Assembly: GCA_901457705.2 (NCBI GenBank)
Contig: LR590083.2
Coordinates: 558,001 to 622,000 of the forward strand
Reading direction: 5' to 3'
Source: Beijerinckiaceae bacterium RH AL1
Lineage (GTDB): Bacteria > Pseudomonadota > Alphaproteobacteria > Rhizobiales > Beijerinckiaceae
DNA: 64,000 nt
Shown: positions 31,695-41,095 of the stretch, piece after piece
How positions within the stretch are numbered: position 1 is the first letter of the stretch
How the letters are laid out: each line of letters starts with the position of its first letter
The notes under the pieces: generated by a model
Database searches by the model: none
The model's input: the letters and a program-made list of their open reading frames with translations, nothing else
Told to the model about the DNA's origin: nothing
Made by a program: the position numbers and the translations under genes

Positions 31695-31709
31695 CATACT
31701 GGTCGTATG
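31695..31709. promoter_or_regulatory. Candidate operator CATAC-N5-GTATG, copy 2
   Basis: CATACTGGTCGTATG lies 165 bases upstream of the ACAD10/11-like gene and 34 bases upstream of the divergent acyl-CoA dehydrogenase start at 31744. Ten arm bases and one spacer base (T) are identical to the copy at 22600-22614. Position near the plus-strand start suggests repression of that gene; this is inferred. Confidence 0.55.
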
Positions 31710-31743
31710 AAAGATGGGCGTGCCGCCTGCCGGGAGCCGTGCC

Positions 31744-32892
31744 ATGGCGCTTGATCGAGAGACCCGCGACGAGCTGATCGAAGGCGTCCGCCGCTTCGTC
31801 GCCGAGCGGCTGCGGCCGCTGGAGGCCAAGATCGCCGAGGACGACGCGATCCCTGACGAGATCGTCGGCGCGATGCGCGACCTCGGGCTCTTCGGCCTGT
31901 CGATCCCGGAGGAGCACGGCGGCCTCGGCCTCTCGATGGAGGACGAGTGCCTGGTGGCGATCGAGCTCGGGCGCACGAGCCCTGCCTTCCGCTCGGTGAT
32001 CGGCACCAATGTCGGCATCGGCAGCCAGGGCCTCGTCATGTACGGCAGCGAGGCACAGAAGGCGGAATGGCTGCCGCGCATCGCCTCCGGCGAGATCATC
32101 ACCTCGTTCTGCCTCACCGAGGCCGAGGCGGGCTCCGACTCCGCGGCGGTGCGCACGCGGGCCCGGCGCGACGGCGACGTCTACGTGCTCGACGGCGCCA
32201 AGCGCTACATCACCAATGCCGACAAGGCCTCGCTCTTCACGGTGATGGCGCGCACCGACCCCGACACGCCGGGCGCCAAGGGCGTCTCGGCGTTCCTGGT
32301 GCCGGCCGACCTGCCGGGCCTCACGATCGGCAAGCCCGAGCACAAGATGGGGCAGCAGGGCGCGCATGTCTGCGACGTCACCTTCGACGGCGTGAGGGTG
32401 CCGGCCGCCAACCGCCTCGGCGAGGAGGGCGACGGCTTCAAGCTCGCCATGCGCGTGCTCGATCGCGGCCGGCTGCACATTTCCGCCGTCTGCACCGGCA
32501 TCGCCGAGCGGCTGATCGCCGACGGCGTGGCTTACGCAAGCGAGCGCAAGCAGTTCGGCCAGCCGCTCTCCGCCTTCCAGCTCGTGCAGGCGATGATCGC
32601 CGAGTCAAAGACCGAGGCGCTGGCGGCGCGCGCGCTGGTGCTGGAGACGGCGCGCAAGCGCGATGCCGGCGACAACACCACGCTGGAGGCGGCGAGCGCC
32701 AAGCTCTTTGCCTCAGAGATGGTCGGCCGCGTCGCCGACCGCACCGTGCAGATCTACGGCGGCGCCGGCTATATCGCGGACTACGGCGTCGAGCGCTTCT
32801 ATCGCGACGTGCGCCTCTTCCGCATCTACGAGGGCGCCTCCGAGATCCAGAAGCTCGTCATCGCCCGCGAGACGCTGAAGCGCGGGGGCTGA
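31744..32892 (+). CDS. Acyl-CoA dehydrogenase (medium/short-chain type)
   Basis: A 382-residue typical homotetramer-type acyl-CoA dehydrogenase. Signatures are FCLTEAEAGSDSAAVRT for the FAD/substrate pocket, ASERKQFGQPLSAFQLVQ, and IYGGAGYIADYGVERFYRDVRLFRIYEGASEIQKLVIA parts with the catalytic Glu in YEGAS. The N-terminus RETRDELIEGVRRFVAERLRPLE is normal for the family. It is three bases upstream of a thioesterase gene and likely forms an operon with it and the aldehyde dehydrogenase gene. Chain-length specificity cannot be read off. Confidence 0.93.
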   Translation: MALDRETRDELIEGVRRFVAERLRPLEAKIAEDDAIPDEIVGAMRDLGLFGLSIPEEHGGLGLSMEDECLVAIELGRTSPAFRSVIGTNVGIGSQGLVMYGSEAQKAEWLPRIASGEIITSFCLTEAEAGSDSAAVRTRARRDGDVYVLDGAKRYITNADKASLFTVMARTDPDTPGAKGVSAFLVPADLPGLTIGKPEHKMGQQGAHVCDVTFDGVRVPAANRLGEEGDGFKLAMRVLDRGRLHISAVCTGIAERLIADGVAYASERKQFGQPLSAFQLVQAMIAESKTEALAARALVLETARKRDAGDNTTLEAASAKLFASEMVGRVADRTVQIYGGAGYIADYGVERFYRDVRLFRIYEGASEIQKLVIARETLKRGG

Positions 32893-32894
32893 CG

Positions 32895-33344
32895 ATGAAG
32901 CCCGCCGCCGAGCGCCTGCAACTCGCGTCCTATCCGTTTGCGACCGAGCTCGTCCCGCGCTTCGGCGACATGGACGTGCAGGGCCACCTCAACAACGTCG
33001 CGCTGGCCGGGCTCTACGAGGAGGCGCGCGTGCGCTTCGTCTCGCAGCTCTTCCAGCTGCACCTGCGCCCGGACGGGCAGCGGCCGATGCTGGCGGAGGC
33101 GCGCATCACCTATCTTGCCGAGGGCCACTATCCCGGCCGGCTGAATGCCGCCGTCGGCGTGCTGCGGGTCGGCCGCTCGTCCTACGTCATCGCGCAGGCG
33201 ATGTTCCAAAAGTGCGTGTGCATCGGGGTCGCCGACATCGTCATCGTGTGGACGAGCGGCGGCCGGCCGTGCCCGATCCCGGAGGCCTTCAGGGAGGCGC
33301 TGTCGGCGGCCCTCATCGAAAGCAGCGTTCCTGCCGATGCGTGA
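32895..33344 (+). CDS. 4HBT-type hotdog thioesterase
   Basis: This 149-residue hotdog protein has the 4-hydroxybenzoyl-CoA thioesterase/YbgC signature FGDMDVQGHLNNVALAGLYEEAR, with the catalytic Asp in the GDMD segment, and a later strand ITYLAEGHYPGRL. It probably hydrolyses short or medium acyl-CoA. It begins three bases after the dehydrogenase stop. It is distinct from the PaaI-type enzyme at 26579. Confidence 0.88.
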   Translation: MKPAAERLQLASYPFATELVPRFGDMDVQGHLNNVALAGLYEEARVRFVSQLFQLHLRPDGQRPMLAEARITYLAEGHYPGRLNAAVGVLRVGRSSYVIAQAMFQKCVCIGVADIVIVWTSGGRPCPIPEAFREALSAALIESSVPADA

Positions 33345-33470
33345 CATCAGGCGCCCCTGTCCGATGGTCGCCTATCGCTTGCGGTCGTTCGGGCGCAGGA
33401 TCGCCGCCTCTCGCGTGCCCGTCGATCTCCGACGCCGCCGTCGCGATCGAGCGTCACGAGGAGCGCTGGC

Positions 33471-35209
33471 ATGTCGGTCGTAAGCCAAGAGAAGGCGATT
33501 TTACCCGAAACCGATCATCTCGATCGGACGGTCGACGAGCTTGTCGCGGCCAAAAAGGTCTGGGCGCGGACGGGGATCGACGAGCGCCTCGCCATCCTCG
33601 AGGCGATCCGCACCGGCATCATGAGGGTGGCGGAGGACTGGGCGCTGACGGCGGCGCGCGCGAAGCAGATCCCCGACGGATCGCCGCTCGTCGGCGAGGA
33701 GTGGATGTCGGGCCCCTACGCGCTGATGAGCGGCTGCGATGCGCTGGCGCTCACGCTGCGCGAGATGGACGGCAAGCGCTTCCTGAAGCATGTGCCCGTG
33801 CGCGACCTGCCGACGGGCCAGGTCGCCGCGCGCGTGTTTCCGCAATCGATCTTCGACCGGCTGCTGCTGTCCGGCGTCACGGCGGACGTCTGGATGAAGC
33901 CCGGCGTCACGCGGGCGAACCTCGCCGACAACACGGCGCACGCCTACGATATCCCCGCCGCGCAGCGCGAGGGCAAGGTCGCGCTCGTGCTCGGCGCCGG
34001 CAACATCGCGGCGATCGCGCCGCTGGATTGCTTCCAGAAGATCTTCGTCGAGCACCAGGTCACGCTGCTCAAGCTGAACCCGGTCAACGACTACCTCTAC
34101 GACTTCTTCGTCGTGGCGCTGAAGCCGCTGATCGACGCCAACGCGCTGCGGATCGTGCGCGGGGGCGCCGACGTCGGCGCCTATCTCTGCGACCATCCCG
34201 GCATCGACGAGATCCACATCACCGGATCGCAGGCCTCGCACGACGCGATCGTCTGGGGACCCGGCGAGCAGGGCCGCGCCGCCAAGAGCAGGGGCACGCC
34301 GCGCAACGCCAGGCGGATCACTTCCGAGCTCGGTGCGGTGTGCCCGACCATCGTCGTGCCGGGCCCGTGGTCTCGTGCCGACATCGCCTTCCAGGCCGAG
34401 CATATCGCCAGCCAGAAGCTGCACAATTCCGGCTTCAACTGCATCGCCTGCCAGATGCTGGTCGTCTCCGACGGATGGGACAAGACGGACGCGCTGCTGG
34501 CCAAGATCGACGAGACGATCGCGGCGGCCCCATCGCGCGGCCTGTACTATCCCGGTGCGACGCAGCGCATGGCGGACTTCGCCAAGCGCGGCCGGCCGAC
34601 GATGGTCGCGCGCAAGGGCACGTCGGACTGCGTCGTGATCCCGTTCGCCAAGGCCAACGACCCGTCGATCGCGACGCAGGAGGTCTTCGCGCCGGCGCTC
34701 AGCGTGCATCGGCTCGACGCGAGCGACCCGGAGACGTTTCTGCGCGCGGCGATCGCCTATGCCAATGACGAGCTCTACGGCACGCTCGGCGCCAACATCC
34801 TGATCCATCCCGCGACGATCCGCGCGATCGGCAGGCAGACGTTCGAGACGATCGTCGCGGAGCTGCGCTACGGCTGCATCGCGATCAACGCCTGGACGGG
34901 GCTCGGCTTCCTCCTCGCACAGCCCCGTGGGGCGCGTTCCCGGGCCATACGCTCGACGACGTGCGCAGCGGGATCGGTTTCGTGCACAACAGCTTCATGT
35001 TCGACGCGCCCGAGCGGACGATCGTGACGGCACCGTTCCGGCCGTTCCCGCGCTCCGCGCTCAGCGGCGGCCTGACGATGCTGCCGAAGCCGCCGTGGTT
35101 CGTCACCAACACGCAGCAGCACGTGGTCGGGCGGCTGCTGACCGCCTTCCAGTACAAGCCGAGCTGGGCGAAGCTGCCGCGCATCTTCGCCCACGCGCTG
35201 CTCGGCTAG
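33471..35209 (+). pseudogene. Aldehyde dehydrogenase family protein, frameshifted near 34921
   Basis: The frame from ATG 33471 (GAGGAG site upstream) encodes an aldehyde-dehydrogenase-superfamily protein, with ALVLGAGNIAAIAPLDCF, ITGSQASHD and the catalytic-Cys region FNCIACQML. After GLGFLLA the reading frame must shift: the +1 frame then continues [20 protein letters not shown] and on to HALLG and a TAG at 35207. One missing base around 34921-34926 (in AGCCCCGTGG) explains it; 1,739 bases plus one equals 580 codons. The uncorrected frame runs on to 35027 as nonsense. Either a sequencing error or a recent mutation. An acyl-CoA reductase-like role is possible. Confidence 0.82.
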
Positions 35210-35263
35210 CACCAAGAACCGCGGGCGGCGCGCCCGCCCGCAAAGATCGGAGTCCACCAAACC

Positions 35264-36465
35264 ATGCGCGAAGCCGTCATCGTTTCCACCGCCCGCACGC
35301 CGATCGGCAAGGCCTATCGCGGCGCCTTCAACAACACGCAGGCGCAGGCGCTCGCGGCGCACGCGCTGACGGCCGCGGCCGAGCGCGCCAAGATCGACGC
35401 CAAGGAGGTCGACGACGTCGTGATGGGCTGCGCGATGCAGCAGGGCTCGACCGGCACCAACACGGCGCGCCAGTCGCTGCTGCGCGCCGGCTTCCCGACC
35501 TCGGTCGCGGGGCAGACGATCGACCGCCAGTGCGCCTCGGGCCTGATGGCGGTGGCGACCGCCGCCAAGCAGATCATCTCCGACAACATGCAGGTGACCA
35601 TCGGCGCCGGCGTCGAGTCGATCTCGCTGGTGCAGAACGAGCACGCAAACAAGTTCCGCACCCGCGATCCCTGGCTCGTCGAGCACCTGCCGACGACCTA
35701 CGCGACGATGCTCGAGACCGCCGAGGTCGTGTCGCGCCGCTACAACGTGAGCCGCGAGGCGCAGGACGCCTACGCGCTGCAGTCGCAGCAGCGCACCGCC
35801 AAGGGCAGGCGGAGGGCCTGTTCGACCACGAGATCGTGCCGATGACGACGACGATGCTCGTCACCGACAAGGCGACGGGCGCCACGTCGGAGAAGGAGAT
35901 CACGCTCGCCAAGGACGAGGGCAACCGGCCCTCGACGACGCTCGAGGATCTGCAGAAGCTGAAGCCGGTCTTCAAGGACGGGATCGAGATCAAGGAAGGC
36001 GGCTTCATCACCGCCGGCAACGCCTCGCAGCTCTCCGACGGCGCCGCGGCGCTGGTGCTCATGGAGGCGAAGGAGGCCGCAAAGCGCGGCCTCGAGCCGC
36101 TCGGCGCCTATCGCGGGATCGCGGTGGCCGGCTGCGACCCCGACGAGATGGGCATCGGCCCCGTCTTCGCGGTGCCGAAGCTGCTCAAGGCGCATGGCTT
36201 GAGCGTCGACGACATCGACATCTGGGAGCTGAACGAGGCCTTTGCGGTGCAGGTGCTCTACTGCCGCGACAAGCTCGGCATCCCCGACGAGAAGCTGAAC
36301 ACGCTGGGCGGCTCGATCTCGATCGGCCACCCCTACGGCATGACCGGCGCCCGCTGCACCGGCCACATCTTGCTGGAGGGCCGCCGCACCAAGGCCAAGT
36401 GGGCCGTCGTCACCATGTGCGTCGGCGGCGGCATGGGCGCCGCCGGCCTGTTCGAGGTGTTTTAG
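35264..36465 (+). pseudogene. Acetyl-CoA acyltransferase (thiolase), frameshifted near 35805
   Basis: Two frames join to give a complete 400-residue thiolase: [20 protein letters not shown], nucleophile [11 protein letters not shown], then after the break [33 protein letters not shown] with the catalytic His and [12 protein letters not shown] with the second Cys. The break is at AAGGGCAGG (35801-35809), where one extra base (for example GGGCC) restores the frame. All catalytic residues are intact. It would cleave 3-ketoacyl-CoA or condense acetyl-CoA. It could be the thiolase absent from the pim-like operon. Sequencing error or true frameshift remain open. Confidence 0.88.
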
Positions 36466-36484
36466 GGACGTCGGTCTTTTAGGA

Positions 36485-36944
36485 AAGGCCTCGGCGCCCC
36501 TCCTTCTCCCGCTTGCGGGAGAAGGTGCCCGGAGGGCGGATGAGGGTCGGTGCCGCTCGCACTGGCGAACGGCGAGAGGCGGAATGTCCCCTCATCCGAC
36601 CCCGCTTCGCGGGGCCACCTTCTCCCGCAAGCGGGAGAAGGGAAGTGGCCGCTCCGCCGGCCGATCGGCGGAGGCGGCCGGCTAAGCAAGGCCTCGGCGC
36701 CCCTCTCCTTCTCCCGCTTGCGGGAGAAGGTGCCCGGAGGGCGGATGAGGGTCGGTGCCGCTCGCACTGGTGAATGGCGAGAGGCGGGACGCCCCCTCAT
36801 CCGACCCCGCTTCGCGGGGCCACCTTCTCCCGCGAGCGGGAGAAGGGAAGTGGGCGCGCGCACGGCCGAACGGCGAGAGGCGGGATGTCCCCTCATCCGA
36901 CCCCGCTTTGCGGTGCCCTGCCTTCTCCCGCAAGCGGGAGAAGG
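36485..36944. repeat. Tandemly duplicated palindromic intergenic repeat
   Basis: Five copies of CCTTCTCCCGC-N2-GCGGGAGAAGG start at 36502, 36618, 36707, 36823 and 36921. The first two and the next two form 205-base direct repeats (36485-36689 and 36690-36894 approximately), nearly identical, including the AAGGCCTCGGCGCCCCTC lead-in; a third, partial unit ends the array. Each unit also contains GGATGAGGG and CCCCGCTTCGCGGGG stems. The array fills the gap between convergent thiolase and fadE genes, so it may act as a bidirectional terminator. Confidence 0.88.
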
Positions 36945-36955
36945 GGAGATCGCCC

Positions 36956-38746
36956 TTAGAACGCCGCCTCCTCCATCTCCATCAGCGAGGCCTTGCCGGA
37001 CTTGATCGCGGCGAAGAGGCCGGCGCTTTCCGGCAGGATGCGGTCGAAGAAGAACCGCGCGGTGGCGAGCTTCGCCTTGTAGAACGAGGCGTCGCCGTTG
37101 GCCTTCGGCAGCTTGGTGGCGGCGAGCTTGGCCATCCGCGCCCAGAGGTAGGCGAGGGCGACAAGGCCGAAGAGCCGCGTGTAGTCGGTCGCTGCGGCAC
37201 CCGCCTCCTCAGGGTCGCGCATGCCGCTCTGGGCGATCTGCCCCGTGGCGAGCTGCAGCGCGCCGAAGGCCTTTTCCAGCCGCTTCACGTACTCGCCGAC
37301 CGCCTCGTCGTTGCGGTTCTCCTCGATGAAGGTCGCGACGGGGTGGAAGAACGCACGCAGGTAGCGGCCTGCATGCGCGCCGAGCTTGCGGCCGACGAGG
37401 TCGAGCGCCTGGATGCCGTTCGTGCCCTCATAGATCATCGCGATGCGGGCATCGCGGACATACTGCTCCATGCCGTGGTCGCGGATGTAGCCGTGGCCGC
37501 CGTAGACCTGCAGGCCGCGGTTGGTGTTCTCGAAGGCGAAGTCGGTGAACGTCGCCTTCACGATCGGCGTCATCAGCGCGAGGAAGTCCTCGGCCTCCTG
37601 GCGCACCTGCGGATCGTTGGCCTTCTCGCTGCGGTCGAGCGCGCGGGCGACCCAGCCGGAGAGCGCGCGGCAGCCCTCGATCTCGGCGCGCATGCGCATC
37701 AGGTTGCGCCGCACGTCGGGGTGCACGATGATCGGGTCGGCGGCCCGGTCCTTGGCCTTCGCGCCGGAGAGCGAGCGGCCCTGGATGCGGTCCTTCGCGT
37801 AGGCGACGGCGCTCTGGTAGGAGGCCTCGGCGATGCCGAGCCCCTGGATGCCGACCGACAGGCGCTCCGAGTTCATCATCGAGAACATGCCCTGCATGCC
37901 CTTGTTCGGCGGCCCGACCATCCAGCCCTTCGCGTCCTCGAAGTTGATCTGGCAGGTCGCCGAGGCCTTGATGCCCATCTTGTGCTCGATGCCGGCGCAG
38001 GTGACGCCGTTGCGCTGGCCCGGGCGCCCGTCGTCGCTCGGGATCAGCTTCGGCACCAGGAACAGCGAGATGCCCTTCACGCCCTTCGGCGCGTCGGGGA
38101 GGCGCGCCAGCACGAGGTGGATGATGTTCTCGGTGAGGTCGTGGTCGCCGGACGAGATGAAGATCTTCGAGCCGGTGAGCGCGTAGCTGCCGTCGGGCTG
38201 CGGCACCGCCTTGGTGCGCAGCATGCCGAGGTCCGTGCCGCAGTGCGCCTCGGTGAGACACATCGTGCCGCCCCAGGTGCCGTCGACCATCTTCGGCAGG
38301 AAGCGGTCCTTCAGCTCCTGCGAGGCGTGCTTCTCGATGGCGATCGTCGCGCCGTGGGTGAGCCCGGGATAAAGGCCGAAGGCCATGTTGGCCGAGCAGA
38401 GCATCTCCTCGACGAGCTTGGCGAGCGACTCGGGCAGGCCCTGGCCGCCGTACTTCGGATCGGCATTGAGGGAGGTCCAACCACCCTCGCGGAAGACGTT
38501 GTAGGCCTCGGGGAAGCCCTTGGGCGTGCGGACGACGCCGTTCTCGTAGTGGCAGCCTTCCGCGTCGCCGGTGGCGTTGAGCGGCAGCAGCACTTCCTCG
38601 GCGAGCTTTGCGGCCTCCTCGAGGATCGTCTCGCAGAGGTCGTCGCTCGCGTCCTCGAAGCCGAGCTTTTCGGTCAGTTCCTGCGTGCCGTACATTTCCT
38701 GCAGGATGAAGCGCATGTCGCGCAGCGGGGCCTTGTAGGTCTGCAT
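36956..38746 (-). CDS. Acyl-CoA dehydrogenase, FadE-like
   Basis: A 596-residue enzyme for the first oxidation of fatty acyl-CoA. It has the N-terminal YKAPLRDMRFILQEMYG segment of this class, the pocket motif MCLTEAHCGTDLGMLRT, HGYIRDHGMEQYVRDARI and the catalytic IAMIYEGTNGIQALDLVGRK, followed by the extra C-terminal domain. Gene order places it last in the fadD-merR-fadA-fadB-fadE cluster, 15 bases after fadB. It is a paralogue of the enzyme at 27016-28806. Electrons pass to ETF and ETF-QO. Confidence 0.94.
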   Translation of the reverse strand: MQTYKAPLRDMRFILQEMYGTQELTEKLGFEDASDDLCETILEEAAKLAEEVLLPLNATGDAEGCHYENGVVRTPKGFPEAYNVFREGGWTSLNADPKYGGQGLPESLAKLVEEMLCSANMAFGLYPGLTHGATIAIEKHASQELKDRFLPKMVDGTWGGTMCLTEAHCGTDLGMLRTKAVPQPDGSYALTGSKIFISSGDHDLTENIIHLVLARLPDAPKGVKGISLFLVPKLIPSDDGRPGQRNGVTCAGIEHKMGIKASATCQINFEDAKGWMVGPPNKGMQGMFSMMNSERLSVGIQGLGIAEASYQSAVAYAKDRIQGRSLSGAKAKDRAADPIIVHPDVRRNLMRMRAEIEGCRALSGWVARALDRSEKANDPQVRQEAEDFLALMTPIVKATFTDFAFENTNRGLQVYGGHGYIRDHGMEQYVRDARIAMIYEGTNGIQALDLVGRKLGAHAGRYLRAFFHPVATFIEENRNDEAVGEYVKRLEKAFGALQLATGQIAQSGMRDPEEAGAAATDYTRLFGLVALAYLWARMAKLAATKLPKANGDASFYKAKLATARFFFDRILPESAGLFAAIKSGKASLMEMEEAAF

Positions 38747-38761
38747 GGGCGTGAGCTCCTC

Positions 38762-41095
38762 TTAGTTGCGAAGCGGCTTGCCGGTCTCGAGCGTGTGCTC
38801 GATCCGCGCCAGCGTGCCGGGGGTTTTCAGAAGGCGCATGAAGGACTTGCGCTCGAGCTTGAGCACGTCGTCCTCGGTGACGACGTCGATCGGGTCGGCG
38901 TCGCCGCCGGTCAGCACCTCGGCGAGGCCGCCGGCGACGACGACATCGTGGTCGGTGGCGATGCCGCGGCGGTGGAAGCCGTCGACGGCGCCGGCCATGC
39001 CGACGCGGCCCGCCGCGCCGGGCAGGTTGAGCGTCGCCGGCTCCGGCACCTGGTAGCCGTCGACGAGCGACAGCGCCTTGGCCTTGGCATCGGCGAGCAG
39101 GCGGTAGCGGTTCATGGTGATGCCGTCGCTCTCGCGCAGGATCAGCATTTCCTTGGCCTGCGCCGCGGACTTCGAGACCGTTGCGGTCGACACCATCTCG
39201 AAGACCTTGGCCGGCGCCGGCATCGGCCCGCGCGGCCAGCGCTTGTTGTGCTGCCAGCGCACCAGCATCTCCTTGCAGCCGCCCCAGCCCGGCACCAGGC
39301 CGACGCCGCATTCGACGAGGCCCGTGTAGGTCTCGGCATGCGCCTGCACGGCGTCCGAATGCAGCAGGATCTCGCAGCCGCCGCCGAGCGCCAGGCCGGC
39401 CGGCGCGGCGACGACCGGGAAGGGCGCGTACTTCATCGCCTTCAGCGTGTCCTGGCCGACGGCGATCGTCTGCTCGATCTGCTGCCAGGCGGCGATATTC
39501 GCCGCAAAGAGCGCGAGGCCGAGGTTGGCGCCGACCGAGAAGTTCGAGCCCTCGTTGTAGATCACGAGCGCCTTCATCTGCGCCTTCACGAGCTTGATCG
39601 ACTGGTGCAGGAGGCTCATGATCTGATCGTCGAGCGAGTTCGACTTGGATGTGAACTCGAGGCAGGCGACGCCGTCGCCGAGGTCCCATAGCGCGGCCGA
39701 GCCGTTCTTCAGGAGCGGCTTGGCGGTGAGCTTGATGTCCTCGAGCAGCAGCACGCCCTCGGGGCGCACGAGGTCGTGATACTGGCCGTCGAGACCGAAG
39801 AACTGGCGCTTGCCGTTCTCGAGCCGGTAGAAGGTCTTGTCTCCCACCTTCTCGAGGATCTCGGGCACCGCGATGCCCTCGTCCTTGAGCTTGCCCGCAA
39901 ACCAGGCGGGGCCGAGCTTGTCGATCAGCTCGAAGGGTCCGGCCTTCCAGTTGTAGCCGAGCCGCATCGCCTCATCGATGGCGACGATCTCGTCGGCGGC
40001 TTCCGGCACCAGGCTCGCGGCATAGGCGAGCGTGCGGCCCATGACGGTCCAGGCGTAGCGGCCGATCTTGGAGGTGTCCGACATCAGCGCGCGCGGGTTC
40101 TTCTCCGCGCCCTTCAGCGCGGCGATGTCCGGCGACGTCGCGGCGACGTACTCGCCGCTTGCCAAGTCGATCGCCTGCTTGTCCTTGCGGCCTTTCGACT
40201 TGTCGATGCGGTAGAAGCCGCCCTTGCCCTTGCGGCCGGTGTAGCCGTCCTTGATCATGCGGCCGATCAGCGGCACGTCGCGGTTCACGATGTGGAAGGC
40301 GTCGGTCTTCGGCAGCAGGCCGGCGAGGCTCGCGTTGATGTGCGGCCCGAGGTCGATGCCGACGAGGTCGATGAGGCCGAAGATGCCGGTCTTCGGGATG
40401 CCGAAACGGCGCCCCATCACGGCGTCGGCCTCTTCCACCGACAGGCCGCCGTCGATCGCGTCGAGGATGCCGCACTGCATCCAGTAGATGCCGAGGCGGT
40501 TGGCGATGAAGCCGGGCGAGTCCTTGCAGGCGACGATGCTCTTGCCCATCGCGATGTCGGCGAAGCGGCTCACCTTCTCGACCAGCGCCGGATCGCTCTT
40601 CGGGCCGGCGACGACCTCGAGCAGGCGCATGTAGCGCGGCGGGTTGAAGAAGTGGGTGATCATGAAGTCGCGCTGGAAGCCGTCGGGCAGGCCCTCGACG
40701 AGCTTGGCCAGCGGGATCGTCGAGGTGTTCGACGAGATCGGCGTGCCGGGCTTGCGCACCTCGTCGAGGCGGCGATAGAGGCCCTGCTTGATGTCGAGCC
40801 GCTCGATGACGACCTCGACGATCCAGTCGCAGTCCGCGACCTTGCCGAGGTCGTCCTCGAGATTGCCGACGGTGACGAGCTTTGCGGCGCGCTCCGACAT
40901 GAAGGCGGCGGGCTCCGTCTTCAGCATCTTGGCGACGGCGCCGGCGGCGACCGCGTTGCGGTCCTTGGCGTCCTTCGGCACGATGTCGAGCAGCAGCACG
41001 GGCACGCCCGCATTGGCGATCTGCGCGGCGATGCCGGCGCCCATGACGCCGGAGCCGAGGACAGCGACCTTCTTGATCTGTTGGGTATCCGACAT
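38762..41095 (-). CDS. 3-Hydroxyacyl-CoA dehydrogenase/enoyl-CoA hydratase fusion, FadB-like
   Basis: This 777-residue bifunctional enzyme has the reverse domain order of FadJ/PimF: dehydrogenase first (KKVAVLGSGVMGAGIAAQIA at residues 8-27, SSNTSTIPLAKL, THFFNPPRYMRLLEVV), hydratase last (FSVGANLGLALF oxyanion loop, GGGCEILL and GLVECGVGLVPGWGG with both Glu). Both active sites look intact. The start at 41095 overlaps the fadA stop by one base (TGATG). It carries out hydration and NAD-linked oxidation in beta-oxidation and probably binds the thiolase encoded just upstream. Confidence 0.93.
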   Translation of the reverse strand: MSDTQQIKKVAVLGSGVMGAGIAAQIANAGVPVLLLDIVPKDAKDRNAVAAGAVAKMLKTEPAAFMSERAAKLVTVGNLEDDLGKVADCDWIVEVVIERLDIKQGLYRRLDEVRKPGTPISSNTSTIPLAKLVEGLPDGFQRDFMITHFFNPPRYMRLLEVVAGPKSDPALVEKVSRFADIAMGKSIVACKDSPGFIANRLGIYWMQCGILDAIDGGLSVEEADAVMGRRFGIPKTGIFGLIDLVGIDLGPHINASLAGLLPKTDAFHIVNRDVPLIGRMIKDGYTGRKGKGGFYRIDKSKGRKDKQAIDLASGEYVAATSPDIAALKGAEKNPRALMSDTSKIGRYAWTVMGRTLAYAASLVPEAADEIVAIDEAMRLGYNWKAGPFELIDKLGPAWFAGKLKDEGIAVPEILEKVGDKTFYRLENGKRQFFGLDGQYHDLVRPEGVLLLEDIKLTAKPLLKNGSAALWDLGDGVACLEFTSKSNSLDDQIMSLLHQSIKLVKAQMKALVIYNEGSNFSVGANLGLALFAANIAAWQQIEQTIAVGQDTLKAMKYAPFPVVAAPAGLALGGGCEILLHSDAVQAHAETYTGLVECGVGLVPGWGGCKEMLVRWQHNKRWPRGPMPAPAKVFEMVSTATVSKSAAQAKEMLILRESDGITMNRYRLLADAKAKALSLVDGYQVPEPATLNLPGAAGRVGMAGAVDGFHRRGIATDHDVVVAGGLAEVLTGGDADPIDVVTEDDVLKLERKSFMRLLKTPGTLARIEHTLETGKPLRN

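Noticed and set aside
30137-36944. The two palindromic repeat loci as ends of a transposon spanning 30-37 kb
   Set aside because: The elements are intergenic REP-type units with internal symmetry, no transposase lies between them and no target duplication was seen.
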